DNA of 8,729 nt from Lachnospiraceae bacterium. Its GTDB lineage: Bacteria; Bacillota; Clostridia; Lachnospirales; Lachnospiraceae. The stretch spans positions 1 through 8,729 of the forward strand of contig WQST01000030.1 of the NCBI GenBank assembly GCA_009787745.1, in the 5' to 3' direction. The notes under the pieces were generated by a model that saw only the letters and a program-made list of their open reading frames with translations, was not told where the DNA came from and searched no databases. The translations under genes were made by a program, and so were the position numbers. This document shows positions 5,885-8,729 of this stretch, in pieces (positions within the stretch are counted from its first letter, which is position 1; every line of letters starts with the position of its first letter).

Positions 5885-5920
5885 AAAAGCGTAGGATTTT
5901 GGATCTTACGCTTTTTCTTT
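5885..5920 (+). terminator. Intrinsic terminator between DUF378 gene and rsfS (possibly bidirectional)
   Basis: On the plus strand AAAAGCGTAGGAT and ATCTTACGCTTTT pair over 13 positions with one G-U, around a 5-base loop, and are followed by TTTTTCTTTT. This ends DUF378 transcription. Read on the minus strand, directly after the rsfS stop, the same hairpin has one A-C mismatch and only TTTT then CCC, so it would work less well for the obg-rsfS operon. Convergent genes sharing a terminator is a common arrangement. Confidence 0.85.
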
Positions 5921-6285
5921 TAATCCATAATGCTTGTTATGGCGATATCTTTGCCGTCGCGCCAGATTCTTTCGAGATTATAGAAGATGCGGTTTTCCTT
6001 ATCGAATAAGTGGATAATAATATCGCCGTAATCTAGTAAAATCCAATTGGCTGTTTCGTATCCTTCGACTTGCTTGATTTGGTACCCTTTCATTCCCAGC
6101 ACCCGCTCGACTTCATTGCTCATTGTTTGGATTTGATTTCGGTTATTTCCTGTTGCGATAATAAAAAAATCACCTAATACCGAAACTTTACCGATATCGA
6201 TAATCCTTATGTCGGCGGCTTTTTTTTCTTCTAAAGCGGTAACTGCCAGTTTTGCCATCTTCATTGAAATGCTTATATCACTCAT
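5920..6285 (-). CDS. rsfS: Ribosome silencing factor RsfS (YbeB / iojap family)
   Basis: This is a 121-residue protein of typical length. It shows DFFIIATG at 39-46, then NRNQIQTMSNEVE and EGYETANWILLDYGDIIIHLF at 74-94 with conserved W81, D85, G87, D88 and H92, followed by YNLERIW. RsfS binds ribosomal protein L14 (uL14) on the large subunit and blocks subunit joining, lowering translation when nutrients are short. The start overlaps the end of yqeK by 8 nt, with AAGGAGT at 6291-6297, which points to coupled translation. It is the last gene of the obg-yhbY-nadD-yqeK-rsfS run. In many Clostridia a LytR-type gene stands between yqeK and rsfS; it is absent here. Confidence 0.95.
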   Translation of the reverse strand: MSDISISMKMAKLAVTALEEKKAADIRIIDIGKVSVLGDFFIIATGNNRNQIQTMSNEVERVLGMKGYQIKQVEGYETANWILLDYGDIIIHLFDKENRIFYNLERIWRDGKDIAITSIMD

Positions 6286-6874
6286 TTAATACTCCTTGTC
6301 TTTTATTTACATAATATTCATATGTTTGCCTAGTCATCGGGTCAATATCACTATTAAGAGAATCAAGATAGACCAAAATATCTTCTAATATAATCGTCAG
6401 TGCTTTATCAATATCTGTAAAAGCTTCTTTTCTGATTAATTTCAGGTTTGGTGCCTGACGGCGGCAAGGTTCAATATAATCGGCAATATAGACAATTTTT
6501 TCCAGTAATGACATCGCGGGACGTCCCGTTGTATGGTTTAAAATCGCGTGGAGAATATCTTCATCAACGATATTATACTTATGCATGGCGATATAACTGC
6601 CGACCTTTGCGTGTAAAAGAAAGGGATTTTGCCGTTCGATATCATTTATCTCGATATTATGCTTCTCGCAGATGTGGATTTTTTTCTGATGGTCGATACA
6701 CTTCGCGCAATCATGCAAAAGCCCCGCGATTTGGGCTTTTCTGATATCTACGTCGTAGCACATAGCTAAAGCGGCGGCAGTATATGTCACCCCTAATGTA
6801 TGTTCATAACGCTTAGGATCCAATGTTTTCTCGACTGAACGGCGGATTTTGCTAAAATCTGCTAATTTCATCAT
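6278..6874 (-). CDS. yqeK: YqeK, HD-domain symmetrical bis(5'-nucleosyl)-tetraphosphatase
   Basis: This is a 198-residue HD-superfamily protein. The metal ligands are visible in order: His25 in YEHTLGV, His54-Asp55 in GLLHDCAK, His88 in LLHAKVG, His114 in NHTTGRP, and Asp132 in IVYIADYIEP. YqeK proteins are iron-dependent hydrolases that cut diadenosine tetraphosphate to two ADP. They replace the ApaH enzyme in many Gram-positive bacteria. The ATG at 6874 overlaps the nadD stop (TAATG). A second ATG follows at once, and because the GTGGGGG binding site is only three bases from the first, the second (6871) may be the real start. It ends inside rsfS. Neighbour NadD handles a related adenylyl reaction. 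Confidence 0.94.
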   Translation of the reverse strand: MMKLADFSKIRRSVEKTLDPKRYEHTLGVTYTAAALAMCYDVDIRKAQIAGLLHDCAKCIDHQKKIHICEKHNIEINDIERQNPFLLHAKVGSYIAMHKYNIVDEDILHAILNHTTGRPAMSLLEKIVYIADYIEPCRRQAPNLKLIRKEAFTDIDKALTIILEDILVYLDSLNSDIDPMTRQTYEYYVNKRQGVLNE

Positions 6875-7482
6875 TAACCCCCACGATATAAGTTGTTAAT
6901 TGCAATATATTCTGCGACATCATTTGACAACAGACGGCTTACGTCTTCGTCTTTTTTTATTTTATCCCTAATCACATGTGATGATATTTCTATTTTTTCG
7001 CCCGCTAAAAAAAGGATTTTCGCGCCGTATTTGTCTTTAAGCAGGATGATTTGTTTTTCTAATTCGGCTTTGTCGATGTCGTCCCGCACTCTTACGGCGA
7101 TGGTCAGATTCTTAAAGATGTAATCAGGTTCTTTCCATTTTTCCATATTATACAGAGTATCAGCACCAACAATAAAGAATAGTTCCGTATCTTCATATAT
7201 TTCTTTAAGCAGTACAATCGTATCACATGTATATGTCGCCCCGGCTCTTCTTATTTCTAAATCTGATACCGTGATATACGGATAGTCTTTTACCGCTAAT
7301 TCCGCCATATCCAGGCGATACTTCGGCTTGGAGATATCAATCTCGCCTTTCATATATGAGAAACCGCTTGGCATCAGGATAATTTCATCAAGCATTAGAT
7401 ATGAGTAAGCTTCCGCCGCCAACATAACATGCCCATTATGAATAGGATCAAAAGTACCGCCCAAAATGCCGATTTTTCGCAT
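6874..7482 (-). CDS. nadD: Nicotinate-nucleotide adenylyltransferase NadD
   Basis: This is a 202-residue nucleotidyltransferase that transfers AMP from ATP to nicotinate mononucleotide, giving deamido-NAD in the NAD pathway. The N-terminal motif GGTFDPIHNGH (8-18) contains the catalytic (T/H)xGH-type signature with His15 and His18. The C-terminal ISSHVIR (166-172) is the SSTxIR-type ATP-binding motif. FIVGADTLYNMEKWKEPDYIF in the middle is also typical of NadD. The length is normal. It begins 9 nt after yhbY, with AAGGAT overlapping the yhbY stop, so the two are translated from one message. Confidence 0.96.
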   Translation of the reverse strand: MRKIGILGGTFDPIHNGHVMLAAEAYSYLMLDEIILMPSGFSYMKGEIDISKPKYRLDMAELAVKDYPYITVSDLEIRRAGATYTCDTIVLLKEIYEDTELFFIVGADTLYNMEKWKEPDYIFKNLTIAVRVRDDIDKAELEKQIILLKDKYGAKILFLAGEKIEISSHVIRDKIKKDEDVSRLLSNDVAEYIAINNLYRGG

Positions 7483-7491
7483 AAAATATCC

Positions 7492-7776
7492 TTATAGCTT
7501 CACATTTGCTTTATTATCATTTTTCTTATATAAAATAATCTTCTTCCCAATTACTTTAACCACCTCGGAATGTGTCCGCTCCGCTAACATTTCGGCGATT
7601 TCGCGCGGATCATCAAAGCAATTTTTTAGTACTGAGATTTTTATTAACTCACGCTTATTAAAGGCTTCCAAAACCGCTTCCGTCACTTCGGGCGATAAAC
7701 CCGCTTTACCGATTTGGAAAACCGCATCCAGCGAATTGGATATACTAATTAAGTGCGCTCTTTCCTTACTTGTCAT
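7492..7776 (-). CDS. yhbY: YhbY-type CRM-domain RNA-binding protein
   Basis: This is a 94-residue single CRM (YhbY) domain. Visible family features are FQIGKAGLSPEVTEAVLEAF (20-39) with the IGKxG loop, RELIKISVL, and VIGKKIILYK (75-84). In other bacteria YhbY associates with the pre-50S ribosomal subunit and takes part in large-subunit assembly. A GAGG in the 35-nt gap after obg precedes the ATG. Its place between obg and nadD is the common Bacillota order and fits a role with Obg in 50S maturation. Confidence 0.93.
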   Translation of the reverse strand: MTSKERAHLISISNSLDAVFQIGKAGLSPEVTEAVLEAFNKRELIKISVLKNCFDDPREIAEMLAERTHSEVVKVIGKKIILYKKNDNKANVKL

Positions 7777-7811
7777 CTTTTGCCTCTTTAACCTTTTCTG
7801 TAATGCAAATA

Positions 7812-8729
7812 TTATTTATAATAATCAAAACGAAGTCCATACATCCGCACGGTTGCGCCTTCGGTAATATTTAACCCTTCAAGTTCCTCAAGAATCCCCG
7901 TTTCCTTTAAGAAACGTTGAAAAAAGACAAACCCTTTTTCTGATTCAAGATTCGTATAACCAAGCATTTTTTCAATCCTCGGCCCTTCGACAACATATTC
8001 ATCCGTTTCTTCATCATAAACCACTGTATAGGGGTCGTTAGTGGTAATTAACATCTCTTCGGGGAAGTACTCAGGCGCAAATACGGTCGGCTTTTCTTCG
8101 TTTTGGTCAAGCATCTGGCGGACGAAATACAGCAACTCACTAATCCCCTTGCCGCTTAATGCCGATACCGCGAAAACCTTGATTCCCTGCGGTTCGAATT
8201 CCGCTTTAATCAGTTCGACAGGGTCTTCCAAAGCACCTTTATAAATCATATCCGTTTTATTTGCGGCGATTACTTGCGGCCGGTCTGCCAAAAGTTTATT
8301 ATAGGCTTTTAACTCCTCGTTTATTTTGTGAATATCCGCGACCGGGTCACGGCCTTCTGTTCCTGCGGCATCTACCACATGAATCAAAACTTTCGTTCGT
8401 TCAATATGACGCAAAAATTCATGCCCCAAACCGACGCCCTCCGATGCACCTTCAATCAAACCGGGAATGTCGGCTACAACGAATCCCTTCGCGTCTTTTA
8501 AGTCTACCACGCCTAAATGCGGATTTAAAGTCGTAAAGTGATAATTCGCTACTTTCGGGCGGGCGTTAGATACTTTGGTCAAAAAAGTCGATTTCCCGAC
8601 ATTGGGAAAGCCGACTAAACCGACATCGGCAATGACTTTTAGTTCCAAAAATAATTCAAGCTCCCTAGCAGGTTGTCCCGGTTGCGCGTATTTGGGCGCT
8701 TGCATGGTGCTGGTTGCATAATGCTGATT
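7812..8729 (-). CDS. obg: GTPase Obg (ObgE/CgtA), C-terminal 305 residues
   Basis: The reading frame continues to the right edge of the window without a start, so the N-terminal part of the glycine-rich Obg domain (roughly the first 120 residues of a protein of about 425) is missing. An ATG at 8705 is internal: the eight residues before it (NQHYATST) match the conserved end of the Obg domain. In visible numbering, G1 is GFPNVGKST at 40-48, switch threonines lie near 66-67, G3 is DIPG at 87-90, G4 NKTD at 157-160 and G5 SAL at 189-191. A C-terminal OCT domain follows (about 225-305). Obg is an essential GTPase of 50S assembly and stress control, and heads the visible part of the operon. Confidence 0.97.
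   Translation of the reverse strand, partial: NQHYATSTMQAPKYAQPGQPARELELFLELKVIADVGLVGFPNVGKSTFLTKVSNARPKVANYHFTTLNPHLGVVDLKDAKGFVVADIPGLIEGASEGVGLGHEFLRHIERTKVLIHVVDAAGTEGRDPVADIHKINEELKAYNKLLADRPQVIAANKTDMIYKGALEDPVELIKAEFEPQGIKVFAVSALSGKGISELLYFVRQMLDQNEEKPTVFAPEYFPEEMLITTNDPYTVVYDEETDEYVVEGPRIEKMLGYTNLESEKGFVFFQRFLKETGILEELEGLNITEGATVRMYGLRFDYYK

Noticed and set aside
6448..6744. Plus-strand open frame of 98 codons
   Set aside because: It is antisense to yqeK, whose metal-binding residues are all intact; its arginine/tyrosine-rich content is typical of a shadow frame.
7466..7867. Plus-strand open frame of 133 codons across yhbY
   Set aside because: It is antisense to yhbY and the ends of nadD and obg, all clearly real. 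The sequence does not resemble any family I know.

Overview
The window looks like the chromosome of a low-to-moderate GC Gram-positive bacterium, most likely Bacillota (Clostridia, perhaps Lachnospiraceae-like). The reasons are the strong GGAGG-type ribosome binding sites, a lipoprotein-anchored solute-binding protein, and the order obg - yhbY - nadD - yqeK - rsfS, which is typical of that phylum. The taxonomic assignment is an inference from a few genes. Every gene is on the minus strand except one small membrane protein gene near the middle.

Right part (about 5920-8729, minus strand): a compact housekeeping operon. It runs from the C-terminal part of the GTPase Obg (open at the window edge) through the YhbY RNA-binding protein, NadD (NAD synthesis), YqeK (HD-domain Ap4A hydrolase) and RsfS (ribosome silencing factor). 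Spacing is tight: nadD/yqeK overlap by 1 nt and yqeK/rsfS by 8 nt. These genes link ribosome assembly and silencing with nucleotide and NAD metabolism.

Middle (about 5271-5919): a plus-strand gene for a 75-residue DUF378 membrane protein. It is divergent from the transporter cluster and convergent with the rsfS end of the housekeeping operon, and a shared bidirectional-type terminator separates it from rsfS. Upstream of it are several inverted repeats, and downstream is a GC-rich stretch that may fold.

Left part (about 323-5340, minus strand): a complete HAAT-type (LIV-I) ABC importer. It consists of the lipoprotein receptor livJ, a strong terminator, then permeases livH and livM and ATPases livG and livF. 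livJ has a near-consensus promoter (TTGACA-17-TATTAT). The livHMGF part has its own extended -10 promoter, and a 9-bp-arm palindrome covers its -35 region, so receptor and membrane/ATPase parts can be set at different levels and the second part is probably repressible. Downstream of livF, two hairpins precede the start of a cytidylate kinase-like gene that runs off the left edge.

No insertion sequence, CRISPR array, tRNA, rRNA or phage gene was seen, and no gene set here looks like an undescribed system. The items most worth following are regulatory: the livH operator, the hairpins before the kinase-like gene, and the palindromes and possible folded RNA around the DUF378 gene.
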